Positions 24,572 through 33,722 of a DNA stretch of 64,000 bases are shown here, piece by piece. How positions within the stretch are numbered: the first letter of the stretch is position 1; every line of letters begins with the position of its first letter. Below the pieces are notes generated by a model. The model worked only from the letters and a program-made list of their open reading frames with translations. It was not told the DNA's origin and searched no databases. The stretch is taken from positions 18,858-82,857 of the forward strand of contig JASHNS010000062.1 of NCBI GenBank assembly GCA_030041515.1, written 5' to 3'. This DNA is from Acidobacteriaceae bacterium. Lineage in GTDB: Bacteria > Acidobacteriota > Terriglobia > Terriglobales > Acidobacteriaceae. Position numbers and translations under genes: made by a program.

Positions 24572-25117
24572 ATGAAACGGATTGTTTTTCCCCTGGCAGC
24601 TCTGCTCGTCTTTGCTATTCCCGTCATGGCGCAGAACCATGGCAGCCATCCGACCGGCGGAAGCCACGCAGCGCCGGCACAGCACGCTGCGGCGGCCCAC
24701 AGGGTCGGCGGCGGATACATCCCCTCCCACGGACCCCGCACCAGCAGACCACTCCCGAAGCAGCCGGTTGCCGGTCAGCCCCAGGCTCCTCATGTGGACG
24801 CGAACACGGGGCGCTGGTACGGCCATCCGGCGGCCAACGCGGGCGCCTATCACCTCGCGCAGCCCTGGCAGCACGGGCATTTCCCCGAGGGAATTGGCGC
24901 ACAACATGTGTGGCGGCTCGCCGGAGGCGGTCCTGGACGGTTCTGGTTTGGAGGCTTCTACTTCAGCGTGGCTCCGGCAGACGTCGGCTATTGCAACGGC
25001 TGGCTGTGGGACTCCGACGACATCGTGCTGTATCCCGATCCCGACCATCCGGGCTGGTATCTTGCCTACAACGTCCGTCTTGGGATCTACGTGCACGTGA
25101 TGTACCTCGGGACTTAA
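24572..25117 (+). CDS. Small secreted His/Gly/Trp-rich protein
   Basis: 181 residues from ATG 24572, preceded by GGAGGAAACC. A signal peptide ends near PVMAQ. The next 60 residues are low-complexity, rich in His, Gly and Pro (NHGSHPTGGSHAAPAQHAAA). The second half is a compact Trp/Tyr/Gly-rich domain (GHVWRLAGGGPGRFWFGG-like; actual GAQHVWRLAGGGPGRFWF, then DSDDIVLYPDPDHPGWYLAYNVRLG). I recall similar secreted proteins in acidobacterial genomes but know no function; the His-rich segment could bind metal. A 154-bp gap separates it from the DUF503 gene. Confidence 0.75.
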   Translation: MKRIVFPLAALLVFAIPVMAQNHGSHPTGGSHAAPAQHAAAAHRVGGGYIPSHGPRTSRPLPKQPVAGQPQAPHVDANTGRWYGHPAANAGAYHLAQPWQHGHFPEGIGAQHVWRLAGGGPGRFWFGGFYFSVAPADVGYCNGWLWDSDDIVLYPDPDHPGWYLAYNVRLGIYVHVMYLGT

Positions 25118-25183
25118 CCCTGAGGGGTGGGAGGGCGATCGCGGATTGCCCTCGCCTCGCCTGGATGCAACACTGATTGCTGG

Positions 25184-25960
25184 ATGCCCCACGACGCTGC
25201 GTCTTCGCCCAGTCCCATCCTGTCCGTGTCGCAGCTCCACAAGCGCTACAGGGAGACTGTGGCCGTGGACGGGGTAACTTTTTCCGTCGACACGCATGAG
25301 GTGCTGGGGCTGCTGGGGCCGAACGGCGCGGGAAAAACGACGACGATCAATATGATTCTGGGCGTGCTGGAGCCCACGTCCGGCACGATCGTCATCGACG
25401 GGTGCGATCTCGGCCAGCGCCGGCGGCAAGCCCTGAGCCGCACGAACTTTGCGGCTGTTTACGCACCGCTGCCAGGCAATCTCACGGTTGCTCAGAATCT
25501 GCGCGTATTTGGCATGTTGTATTCCGTCCCGGCGCTCGGTGAGCGCATCGAGGCCGTCCTGACGGAGTTCGACCTTCTGCGCTTCCGGAACAGCAAATGC
25601 GGCCTGCTTTCTTCGGGCGAGCAAACCCGCGTGGCGCTGGCCAAAGCGATGCTGAACCAGCCGCGGCTGCTCCTGCTGGATGAGCCAACCGCATCACTGG
25701 ATCCGGCTGTTGCCCGGGAAATCCGCTCGGCGATTCGGGAATTTGCCGCTCGGAGTCAGGTTGGCGTGCTCTGGACCTCCCACAACATGATCGAAGTCAG
25801 CGAGGTCTGCCATCGCGTGCTCTTCCTTTCGCACGGAAGAATTCTGCTCGAAGGGGATCCACGCGCGCTCCCGGGCGAGCACAACCACGAAACTCTCGAA
25901 GACCTTTTCGTCACCGTAGCGCGCGAGCCGCTGACGATTCGCGCTACAGAGGAGGGATGA
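25184..25960 (+). CDS. ABC-2 exporter ATP-binding protein
   Basis: 258 residues from ATG 25184. Walker A GPNGAGKTT, signature LSSGEQTR, Walker B LLLLDEPTASLDP and switch His (WTSHNMIEVSEV) are all present. The sequence is of the CcmA/NodI-like class that pairs with ABC-2 permeases. Its stop overlaps the start of the permease gene (ATGATG at 25957), so they form one exporter. The substrate is unknown. The pair is followed directly by der. Confidence 0.88.
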   Translation: MPHDAASSPSPILSVSQLHKRYRETVAVDGVTFSVDTHEVLGLLGPNGAGKTTTINMILGVLEPTSGTIVIDGCDLGQRRRQALSRTNFAAVYAPLPGNLTVAQNLRVFGMLYSVPALGERIEAVLTEFDLLRFRNSKCGLLSSGEQTRVALAKAMLNQPRLLLLDEPTASLDPAVAREIRSAIREFAARSQVGVLWTSHNMIEVSEVCHRVLFLSHGRILLEGDPRALPGEHNHETLEDLFVTVAREPLTIRATEEG

Positions 25961-26763
25961 TGTCCTTCCGGCGCATCACAGCCCTGCTGCTCCGCCAGTT
26001 TTATCTGCTGCGCAGCAGCCCGGCGCGCATTGCGCCGCTCTTTGCCTGGGTTGCAATCGATGTCGTGCTGTGGGGGTTCATCACGCGGTACCTGAATTCC
26101 GTTTCGGGGGCGCGCTTCAATTTCGTCCCCACGTTGCTCGGCGCTGTGCTGCTGTGGGACTTCACCACGCGCGTGATGCAGGGCGTCACCATGGGCTTTC
26201 TGGAAGATGTCTGGTCGCGCAATTTCCTGAACCTCTTCGCCTCGCCGTTGTCCGTATCCGAATACCTGAGCGGACTCGTGCTCTCCAGCATCGCCTCCAG
26301 CCTGATCGGCCTGGCGGTGATGGTCGCCGTGGCGACGCTTGTGTTCGGGCTGTCGTTTCTCGCGTATGGAATTCTGCTGGCTGCGTTCCTGCTGGTGCTG
26401 TTCATTTTCGGCATTTCGCTGGGCATCTTAGGCTCCGCAATCGTTCTGCGCTTCGGGCCGGCCGCGGAGTGGTTCATCTGGCCGATTCCAGCCTTCATCT
26501 CGCCACTGGCGTGCGTCTACTATCCGATCTCCGTCCTGCCGCGGTGGATGCAGGCGCTCGCGCGACTGATTCCGCCCAGCTATGTCTTTGAAGGAATGCG
26601 CGGTGTGCTGGAGCACCACGCGCACTCCTTCGCATTGCTGGGTTTCGGCGGCCTGCTCGCGCTGGTTTACCTGATCGTGATGGCGCGCGTGTTCACGGGG
26701 GTGTATCGGCACGCTGTTCAGACCGGCTTGATTGCCCGCTACAGCGCGGAGACAGTGTCCTAA
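25957..26763 (+). CDS. ABC-2 type exporter permease
   Basis: 268 residues with six hydrophobic helices and the ABC-2 closing pattern (YYPISVLPRWMQALARLIPPSYVFEGMRGVL). It overlaps the ATPase gene by 4 bp. NodJ-like permeases of this size export lipid-linked saccharides, drugs or unknown compounds; the cargo cannot be read here. The 3' end lies 18 bp before the der start, so der may be transcribed with it. Confidence 0.85.
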   Translation: MMSFRRITALLLRQFYLLRSSPARIAPLFAWVAIDVVLWGFITRYLNSVSGARFNFVPTLLGAVLLWDFTTRVMQGVTMGFLEDVWSRNFLNLFASPLSVSEYLSGLVLSSIASSLIGLAVMVAVATLVFGLSFLAYGILLAAFLLVLFIFGISLGILGSAIVLRFGPAAEWFIWPIPAFISPLACVYYPISVLPRWMQALARLIPPSYVFEGMRGVLEHHAHSFALLGFGGLLALVYLIVMARVFTGVYRHAVQTGLIARYSAETVS

Positions 26764-26781
26764 GCCTGATAATCAAAGAGC

Positions 26782-28239
26782 ATGCCCCGTTCGTCCAATT
26801 CACCTCGCAAAGCGGCGAGCCGGAAACACACAGCCGGACAGCCCGTCCTCGTGATCGTTGGCCGCCCCAATGTAGGCAAATCGACACTCTTCAACCGGCT
26901 CACGGGTAGCCGCCGCGCCATCGTGGGCGATGAACCCGGCATCACGCGCGACCGCATCTATGGCGAGGTCGCCTGGAATGGCCGCACTGCCCGCCTGATC
27001 GATACGGGTGGTATTGTTCCTGACGATCCAACCCTGATTCCATCAGAAATCTTTCGCCAGGCGCGCGTGGCGCTCGATCAGGCCGATGCCATCATCCTGG
27101 TCGTCGACGGCCGCACCGAACTGGCCTCGCCCGATATCGATCTGACACGGCTGCTGCTGCGCACCGGGAAACCGCTCTTTCTCGCCGTCAACAAAATCGA
27201 CACCGCCGCGATGGATGCCGCAGCGGAAAATTTCCGGCAGCTTGGGGTGGGCAATCTGATTCCGATCTCTGCCGAGCACGGTCACAACATCGGCGATCTC
27301 CTCGATGAGGTCTTTGCTGTGTTGCCGCCTTCGGAACAAGCTGCGGTGCAGGACGAGGAAGCTACCGCAAAGGAATCAGCGGAAGAAAAGTCTCGGACCC
27401 ATGGAGAGTACGAGCAGGGGGAAACCCGGATTGCGATCATAGGGCGGCCGAACGTGGGCAAGTCCACGCTCCTGAATGCGCTTACGGGCACCTCACGCGC
27501 TATTGTTTCGCCGATTGCGGGGACGACGCGCGACGCGGTGGACGAGCTGATGGAGTTCAAGGGCAAGCAGCTCCGTCTGGTCGATACGGCGGGCATTCGG
27601 CGTAAGGGCAAGACGAAGCTGATGGCCGAGAAGCTCTCCGTGGTGATGGCTCGGCGCCACCTCGAACAGGCAGACGTCGCGCTGCTTGTGGTCGACGCGA
27701 CGGAAGGGGTGACCGCCTCCGATGCCACAATTGGCGGCTATGCGCACGAAAGCGGACGCTCAGTAGTGATCGTGGTGAACAAGTGGGATCTGGTCACGAC
27801 CGCGCGAACCGATGGAAAACCGCCCGCCGACAAAGCCATCTTCGAGCGACAACTCCGTTCCGTCCTCAAGTATCTGAGCTACGCTCCCGTGCTCTTCATC
27901 TCGGCAACTGAAGGCCGCAACGTGGCGCGGATTCTCGATACAGTGCTGCGCGTCGGGGCCGAGCGGCGCAAGCGCGTCTCCACGGGCCAGATGAACAGGT
28001 TTCTGGAGCGCGTCGATTTTCAGAGGGCCAGCGTGCCGATGTCGAAGCGCATGCGCATTTATTACATGACGCAGGCGGCCGTGGCCCCGCCGACCTTTGT
28101 CTTGTTCACCGATCGCGGCGTGAAGCTGCATTTTTCCTTTGAGCGGTTTCTCGAGAACCAAATTCGTGCAGCTTTTGGATTTGAGGGCTCGCCGATTTGG
28201 TTTAAGGTCCGCCCGCGCAATGCTCTCGCCGATCGATGA
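26782..28239 (+). CDS. der: Ribosome-assembly GTPase Der (EngA)
   Basis: 485 residues. Two tandem GTPase domains each start with GRPNVGKST (about 27-35 and 221-229), with switch motifs DTGG and DTAG, and guanine-recognition NKID and NKWD. The C-terminal KH-like domain (MNRFLERVDFQRASVPMSKRMRIYYMTQAAVAPPTFVLF) completes the family layout. Der acts in maturation of the large ribosomal subunit. The N-terminal 20 residues are basic. It follows the ABC-2 exporter genes. Confidence 0.96.
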   Translation: MPRSSNSPRKAASRKHTAGQPVLVIVGRPNVGKSTLFNRLTGSRRAIVGDEPGITRDRIYGEVAWNGRTARLIDTGGIVPDDPTLIPSEIFRQARVALDQADAIILVVDGRTELASPDIDLTRLLLRTGKPLFLAVNKIDTAAMDAAAENFRQLGVGNLIPISAEHGHNIGDLLDEVFAVLPPSEQAAVQDEEATAKESAEEKSRTHGEYEQGETRIAIIGRPNVGKSTLLNALTGTSRAIVSPIAGTTRDAVDELMEFKGKQLRLVDTAGIRRKGKTKLMAEKLSVVMARRHLEQADVALLVVDATEGVTASDATIGGYAHESGRSVVIVVNKWDLVTTARTDGKPPADKAIFERQLRSVLKYLSYAPVLFISATEGRNVARILDTVLRVGAERRKRVSTGQMNRFLERVDFQRASVPMSKRMRIYYMTQAAVAPPTFVLFTDRGVKLHFSFERFLENQIRAAFGFEGSPIWFKVRPRNALADR

Positions 28240-28298
28240 AAAAGATCTGGCAACGCATCGGCGTTTCACGTTATCGAAACAGTTATAGGAGGTAACGC

Positions 28299-28487
28299 TT
28301 GAAACCCGAACGAGGAGGATGGATGTCCGGAAATCGGACCAAACCAACTGAATCGACGCCAAAGCGCGATGTATTGCGCGATCCACAACAGAGGAGCGGG
28401 AGGGTCATGCTGGAATACATCGACCATTTGGGAGGGCACCTCAAATGGGTGAACACCTTCTACGGAGGCGAAATGAGAGCGGGCTGA
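28299..28487 (+). CDS. Possible small protein after der
   Basis: 62 codons. TTG 28299 has a strong AGGAGGT (28287-28293) at good spacing, and an in-frame ATG at 28323 is also preceded by GAGGAGG. The product is hydrophilic (MKPERGGWMSGNRTKPTEST..., ending WVNTFYGGEMRAG) with no recognised domain. A textbook terminator follows 97 bp after its stop, so the region is probably transcribed. Two good ribosome-binding sites support translation, but no homology can be checked here. Confidence 0.4.
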   Translation: MKPERGGWMSGNRTKPTESTPKRDVLRDPQQRSGRVMLEYIDHLGGHLKWVNTFYGGEMRAG

Positions 28488-28583
28488 GAAGGCAGGAGGG
28501 AGATGTTCTTCCTGCCAGCAGAGCCTTGCCAGAGCTTCGAGCGCTGACGGCGCGACCGTCGGCGTCAGCTTCAGGCGCAATCC

Positions 28584-28618
28584 AGCGGGCTGTCCGGAAA
28601 CGGGCAGTCCGCTTTTTT
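28584..28618 (+). terminator. Intrinsic terminator downstream of der
   Basis: Stem GCGGGCTGTCCG (28585-28596) and CGGGCAGTCCGC (28601-28612), 12 pairs with two G-U, closed by a GAAA tetraloop and followed by six T. Flanking A28584 can pair with the first T. This ends the exporter-der-small ORF transcript. Confidence 0.88.
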
Positions 28619-28868
28619 CTGGGCCTTCATCTTTACCGGAGACAGGGAACGGCCTGCGCTTGATCTGCGTATCCGCCTTCGACGGCAGACCTCGCGGTTT
28701 TTTACTGAAGCTTTCACAATCCCTGTTGAATCCAATGAGCCGATTCTCCGTGGGAACCCGGTTTCGATGGTTGAACGATCATGCTCCCTCCGCTGTTCCT
28801 GTATCCTGAGTAGTCTTTTACATTTCACATTTCATTCCGGGCGTTCGCCCGTGCCCGAGGTTCCACTC

Positions 28869-29990
28869 TTGAAGACTGGAGCAGTCCTCCCGATTCTTTC
28901 GTACGCTGCCCTGCTGGCGGTTGCGGGTTGCGGAAGATCGCAGCCCAGGGCGGCAGCCGCAGCTTTTCCCGCGATGCCGGTGCATACCATCACAGTGCAG
29001 GCGCAGCCGGTAGCGCAGTCGGATGAATACGTGGCGACGATACGGTCCCGCCGCTCAGCCACCATCAACCCTCAGGTAAGCGGGAATATCACGCGCATTC
29101 TGGTGCACTCCGGCGAGCATGTGCGCTCAGGCCAGCCGCTGATGGAGATCGATCCGACGAAACAGGAAGCCACGGTTGCGTCGCAGGCAGCGACCGCCCA
29201 GCAAAAGCTCGCGCTCTACGATTACGACAAGACCGAATACGACCGCGAGCAGAAGCTTTTTGCCGATGGCATCGTGAGCAAGGATGCTCTGGATCAGGCG
29301 GAGCAGGCCTATTCCAACTCCAAAGCCGATTACGACTCCTCCGTCGCGGCGCTGCGCACGCAGCAGCAGGAGCTTGAGTACTACCACGTCGCGGCGCCTT
29401 TCAGCGGCGTCATTGGCGATATCCCGGTCCATATTGGCGATTACGTAACGCCGACGACAATGCTCACCACAGACGATGCGAACGGAGACCTGGAAGCGTA
29501 CATCTACGTTCCCACCGAGCGCGCATCCGAGGTGCGCGCGGGCCTTCCCGTACAGATTCTTGACGGCGCGGGTAATCCAATCGATACCACGGCCATTGAT
29601 TTTGTCTCACCGCAGGTGGATGACGCGCTGCAGGGCATCCTGGTCAAGGCTCCTGTGCATTCCAGCCTCCTGCGTAATCTTCAGCTGGTGGAAGCGCGGG
29701 TGATCTGGGGCACGGCGCCGCATCCGGTGGTCCCGGTGCTGGCGGTTTCGCGCCTGGGCGGCCAGGCTTTCGTTTTCACGGTCCAGAGCGCCGGATCGCA
29801 AAAGTATGTCGCCCATCAGCAGGCCATCACCCTGGGCACGACGGTAGGCAACGACTACGCCGTGCTCACGGGCCTGAACAATGGAGACCAGGTGATCGTC
29901 TCCGGCACGCAATTCCTGGTGGATGGCGCGCCGATTATTCCGTTGCCGGCCGGACCGCCGGCGACCGCTCCCGCGCGAGTCGGATCATAG
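28869..29990 (+). CDS. RND efflux periplasmic adaptor lipoprotein
   Basis: 373 residues from TTG 28869, preferred because it gives a perfect lipoprotein signal (MKTGAVLPILSYAALLAVAGC) and has CGAGG upstream; GTG 28851 is an alternative. The AcrA/MexA layout is visible: lipoyl halves around RSRRSATINPQVSGNITRILVHSGEHVRSGQPLMEID, an alpha-hairpin, then the barrel domain (HVAAPFSGVIGDIPVHIGDYVTP). It links the inner-membrane pump encoded next to an outer-membrane channel. No TolC gene is in this unit. Confidence 0.9.
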   Translation: MKTGAVLPILSYAALLAVAGCGRSQPRAAAAAFPAMPVHTITVQAQPVAQSDEYVATIRSRRSATINPQVSGNITRILVHSGEHVRSGQPLMEIDPTKQEATVASQAATAQQKLALYDYDKTEYDREQKLFADGIVSKDALDQAEQAYSNSKADYDSSVAALRTQQQELEYYHVAAPFSGVIGDIPVHIGDYVTPTTMLTTDDANGDLEAYIYVPTERASEVRAGLPVQILDGAGNPIDTTAIDFVSPQVDDALQGILVKAPVHSSLLRNLQLVEARVIWGTAPHPVVPVLAVSRLGGQAFVFTVQSAGSQKYVAHQQAITLGTTVGNDYAVLTGLNNGDQVIVSGTQFLVDGAPIIPLPAGPPATAPARVGS

Positions 29991-30037
29991 CGCCGCGCCG
30001 GCTGACACCACGGAAAGAGGGACTGCGAGGCTAGGTT

Positions 30038-33000
30038 TTGGTCGACTTCTTTATTCATCGTCCGGTATTTGCTACGGTCTGCGCGCTGCTGATCATCCTG
30101 GCGGGCGCGGTGGTCATCCCCACGTTGCCTATCTCTCTATATCCCCAGCTGGCACCGCCGCAGGTCACCGTCACCAGCAACTACATCGGCGCGAACGCGC
30201 AGCAGGTCGAGTCGGCCGTGACGATCCCGCTCGAGGAAGCCATCAACGGCGTCCCGGGCATGCGCTATATCCAGTCCACCAGCGCCAACGACGGTTCCAG
30301 CGCCATCACGACTACATTCAACACCGGCTATAACCTCGACATTGCTGCCGTGGATGTCCAGAATCGCGTCACCTCGGCGAGCGGCCAGCTCCCGGCCACA
30401 GTGAACCAGACCGGCATCACCGTCACAAAAGCCAACAGCAATTTCGTGTTTGGCGCGGGCATTTACGACCCCAGCGGCCAGTACAGCAATCTCTTCCTCA
30501 GCAACTACCTCGACGTTTACGTGAAGGACGCCATTCAGCGCGTGAAGGGCGTTGGCGGTGTGCAGATTTTTGGCGTGGGCCAATACGCGATGCGCATCTG
30601 GCTCGACCCGGTGAAGCTCGCAGCCCGCGATCTGACCGCTACCGACGTCATCACCGCGCTGCAACAACAGAACGTGGAGGTACCGGCGGGGCAACTGGGC
30701 GCGCCCCCTTCGAATCCGAAACAGGCTTATCAGATCAGCGTGAACGTGGTGGGCCGCCTCACGACGCCGCAGCAATTCGACGACATCGTCGTAAAAAACA
30801 CTCCCAACGGCATCGTGCAGATCAAGGATATCGGCCATGCGGAACTGGGGTCGGACAGCTACGCCAGTACCCTGACCTTCGACGGCATTCCCGCCGTTGG
30901 CTTTGGCGTGCAGCAGCTCAGCAACGCCAACGCTCTGCAGGTTGACCGCGATGCCAAGGCCGAGCTGGCGCAGCTTGCCAGGTCTTTTCCGCCGGGCATC
31001 AGGTATGCGGTCGCGTTTGATACGACCACGATCGTCGGCGCTTCAATTCACGAAGTGATCAAGACGTTGATTGAAGCCATCATCATCGTCATCGCCGTCA
31101 TCTTCTTCTTCCTGCAGGACTGGCGTGCAACGCTCATTCCCGCGGTCACCATCCCGGTCGCCCTGGTGGGCACGTTTGCATTCATCAGTATCTTCGGCTT
31201 CTCGATCAATTCGCTCACCCTGTTCGGGATCACGCTGGCCACCGGCCTTGTGGTCGACGACGCGATCGTCGTGATCGAAAACGTCCAGCGGCACATTTCC
31301 GCCGGCGATCGTGAGTCCCACCATGCGACTTCGGCCGCTATGCGCGAGGTGACCGGCGCCGTCGTTGCCACGTCTCTGGTCCTGATCGCCGTTTTCGTTC
31401 CCGTCTCGTTCTTTCCCGGAACCACTGGAATTTTGTACCGCCAGTTCTCCCTCACGATTGCCTTTTCCATCGCCATCTCGGCGTTCAACGCGCTCACACT
31501 CTCTCCGGCGCTGTCGGCGCTCCTGCTGCGCCGCGAGGAAGGCAAGCACCCGCTTCTGCACCTGGCCGAGCGCTCGGTGAAGGCCCTGGGCTCCGGCTAT
31601 GCGCGGACAATTCACGGCGTGCTGCGGATTCGCTGGATCATGCTGCTGCTCTTCTTCGCCGGTCTGGCCGCGGCCGGATGGGAATACACGCACGTTCCGA
31701 CTGCTTTCGTGCCGGAAGAAGATCAGGGCTTTTTGATGATCCTGGTCCAGGCTCCGCAGGGAGCGTCGCTGGCGTACACCACGCACATCGAATCGGAAGT
31801 GAGCGCGGTCCTGAATCAGGACAAGGACATCGCGGGCTCGTTTGCCGTGGGCGGGTTCAGCTTTTCCGGCAACGCACCCAACTACGGGATGATTTTCTGC
31901 GCTCTCGCGCCCTACGCTCAACGCCGCAGCGCGAAGGATTCGGCCGCCGCGATTGTCAGTCGCCTGCGCCCCAAATTCTTCATGATCCCGGGCGCGCTGA
32001 TCATCCCCATGCAGCCGCCGGCCATCTCCGGCATCGGAAGCTTCGGCGGCTTCCAGTTCGAGCTTGAGGACCGAGGCAGCAATTCTCTCGCCGACCTCGA
32101 TCGTATTGCGCATACGATCGTCGCTCGCGGCAGCCAGAACAAAAATCTTACCGGCATGTTCACCAGCTTTACCTCGAACGATCCGATGGTGCTGGTGAAC
32201 ATCGACCGCGACAAGGCCCAGGCCATCGGCGTTCCCTTCAGCCAGATCTCGGACGCGCTGGGCGTCTATATGGGCTCGGAGTACGTGAACAATTTCGACT
32301 TCAACAACCGCAGTTATCGCGTCTACGTGCAGGCTGCGGAGCAATACCGCGAGAATGCCTCCGATCTGCAAAGGTACTACGTGCGCTCCGACAGCGGGCA
32401 AATGATTCCCCTGGGCAATCTGGTGACGATCGAAAACACCTCGGGGCCTCAGGTGATCAGCCACTACGACCTCTTCCGCTCGGCAGAGATCGACGGGTCC
32501 GCCGCTCCTGGCGTAAGCACCAGCGTGGCTCTGCACACGATGGAAAACCTTGCCAATCACACGATGCTGCACGGCATGGCGTATGAGTGGACGGGGCTGG
32601 CGCTTGAGGAGATCGAATCCGCAGGCAAGATTCTCATCATCTTCTCGCTCGGCATCGTCGTCGTCTACCTGACGCTGGCCGCTCTTTATGAGAGCTTCGC
32701 GCTGCCCTTCATCATCCTGCTGGCTGTTCCCACGGCGGTTCTGGGCGCTCTGCTGGCGGTCTCCTGGCGCGGCTTTGACGACAACGTCTACGTCCAGATT
32801 GGTCTGGTGATGCTGATCGGCCTCGCGGCGAAAAACTCGATTTTGATCGTCGAGTTCGCCGAGCAACTCCGCGCCCAGGGCCGCTCCATTGTCGATGCGG
32901 CGGTCGAGGCTTCGGAACTCCGCCTCCGCCCGATCCTGATGACCTCGTTCGCCTTCATTCTGGGCGTCATTCCTCTGGCGGTGGCCTCAGGAGCCGGGAG

Positions 33001-33157
33001 TATCGGCCGTCAGTCGGTCGGGACGACCATCATTGGCGGCATGTTGGTGTCCACGGTATTGAATTTGTTCTTTATCCCGGTGCTTTACATCATGCTGCAG
33101 ACTCTGATGGGCAAATTCCATCGCACGCGGCGGCCAGCAGCCGTGTCTGCCGACTAG
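30038..33157 (+). CDS. RND multidrug efflux permease (HAE1/AcrB type)
   Basis: 1039 residues from TTG 30038. Twelve membrane helices in the RND pattern flank two large periplasmic loops. The opening VDFFIHRPVFATVCALLIILAGAV and the helix-4 motif GLVVDDAIVVIENVQRH, with the Asp pair of the proton pathway, identify an AcrB/MexB-like proton-driven exporter. It starts 47 bp after the adaptor. The substrate range cannot be inferred from sequence alone. Transcription ends before the convergent VOC gene at 33232. Confidence 0.94.
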   Translation: MVDFFIHRPVFATVCALLIILAGAVVIPTLPISLYPQLAPPQVTVTSNYIGANAQQVESAVTIPLEEAINGVPGMRYIQSTSANDGSSAITTTFNTGYNLDIAAVDVQNRVTSASGQLPATVNQTGITVTKANSNFVFGAGIYDPSGQYSNLFLSNYLDVYVKDAIQRVKGVGGVQIFGVGQYAMRIWLDPVKLAARDLTATDVITALQQQNVEVPAGQLGAPPSNPKQAYQISVNVVGRLTTPQQFDDIVVKNTPNGIVQIKDIGHAELGSDSYASTLTFDGIPAVGFGVQQLSNANALQVDRDAKAELAQLARSFPPGIRYAVAFDTTTIVGASIHEVIKTLIEAIIIVIAVIFFFLQDWRATLIPAVTIPVALVGTFAFISIFGFSINSLTLFGITLATGLVVDDAIVVIENVQRHISAGDRESHHATSAAMREVTGAVVATSLVLIAVFVPVSFFPGTTGILYRQFSLTIAFSIAISAFNALTLSPALSALLLRREEGKHPLLHLAERSVKALGSGYARTIHGVLRIRWIMLLLFFAGLAAAGWEYTHVPTAFVPEEDQGFLMILVQAPQGASLAYTTHIESEVSAVLNQDKDIAGSFAVGGFSFSGNAPNYGMIFCALAPYAQRRSAKDSAAAIVSRLRPKFFMIPGALIIPMQPPAISGIGSFGGFQFELEDRGSNSLADLDRIAHTIVARGSQNKNLTGMFTSFTSNDPMVLVNIDRDKAQAIGVPFSQISDALGVYMGSEYVNNFDFNNRSYRVYVQAAEQYRENASDLQRYYVRSDSGQMIPLGNLVTIENTSGPQVISHYDLFRSAEIDGSAAPGVSTSVALHTMENLANHTMLHGMAYEWTGLALEEIESAGKILIIFSLGIVVVYLTLAALYESFALPFIILLAVPTAVLGALLAVSWRGFDDNVYVQIGLVMLIGLAAKNSILIVEFAEQLRAQGRSIVDAAVEASELRLRPILMTSFAFILGVIPLAVASGAGSIGRQSVGTTIIGGMLVSTVLNLFFIPVLYIMLQTLMGKFHRTRRPAAVSAD

Positions 33158-33231
33158 GGCGCAGTTCTGCAACTGCTTCAGAAGCATCCCAGCACGCCCC
33201 CACAAGCTCTGGCGTCTCCGCTATCTGGCAC

Positions 33232-33720
33232 CTATCTGGCCGGTGCATGGGCCCTGGCGGGCGTATAGAAATCCACCAGATTGCCGTCGGGATCCCGGAA
33301 ATAAATAGAGCGCGTGCCCCAAGGTTGGGTGGTTGGGGGCTTGACCCATGTCGTCACCAGTTTCCGCAGCCTCGCGTATTCCTGGTCCACATTGCTCACA
33401 CGGAATTCGAGCACCAGGCTGCGGTTGCTCCCACCTGTCGCGGAGCCAGGAATATATTTCTGCTGGGCTTTTTCCGAGAAAATCGCGAGCACGGCCACGG
33501 GCGTGCGGAACTCGGCATAGTCCGGGCCGCTGCGCTGGGCCTTGATGCCCAGAACCGGCTCGTAGAAGGCAACGAGCCGATCGACATTGCCTGTGATGAG
33601 ACAAGTGTTGATGAGGTCGGGACTGGTCTGAGGCGCTGCGGAGTCGCTCCGCATTGGAGAGATCCAGATGCAAAGAATGGCCAGCAGAGCTGCCGGAGTC
33701 ACGATGCCCCTCATGCGCAT
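33232..33720 (-). CDS. Secreted VOC-family protein
   Basis: 162 residues if ATG 33720 is used; ATG 33714 (with GGTGAGGATGCGC upstream) is equally possible. A signal peptide or N-terminal anchor (TPAALLAILCIWISPMRSDSA) precedes a glyoxalase/bleomycin-resistance fold (LINTCLITGNVDRLVAFYEPVLGIKAQ... TRSIYFRDPDGNLVDFYTP). Export of a VOC domain is less common than the cytoplasmic form. It begins 2 bp after the trmD stop, so it is probably the last gene of the trmD unit. Confidence 0.8.
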   Translation of the reverse strand: MRMRGIVTPAALLAILCIWISPMRSDSAAPQTSPDLINTCLITGNVDRLVAFYEPVLGIKAQRSGPDYAEFRTPVAVLAIFSEKAQQKYIPGSATGGSNRSLVLEFRVSNVDQEYARLRKLVTTWVKPPTTQPWGTRSIYFRDPDGNLVDFYTPARAHAPAR

Positions 33721-33722
33721 CC

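Noticed and set aside
31043..32866. 607-codon minus-strand frame inside the RND gene
   Set aside because: Antisense shadow of a well-conserved RND permease; composition is typical of reverse reading of such a gene.
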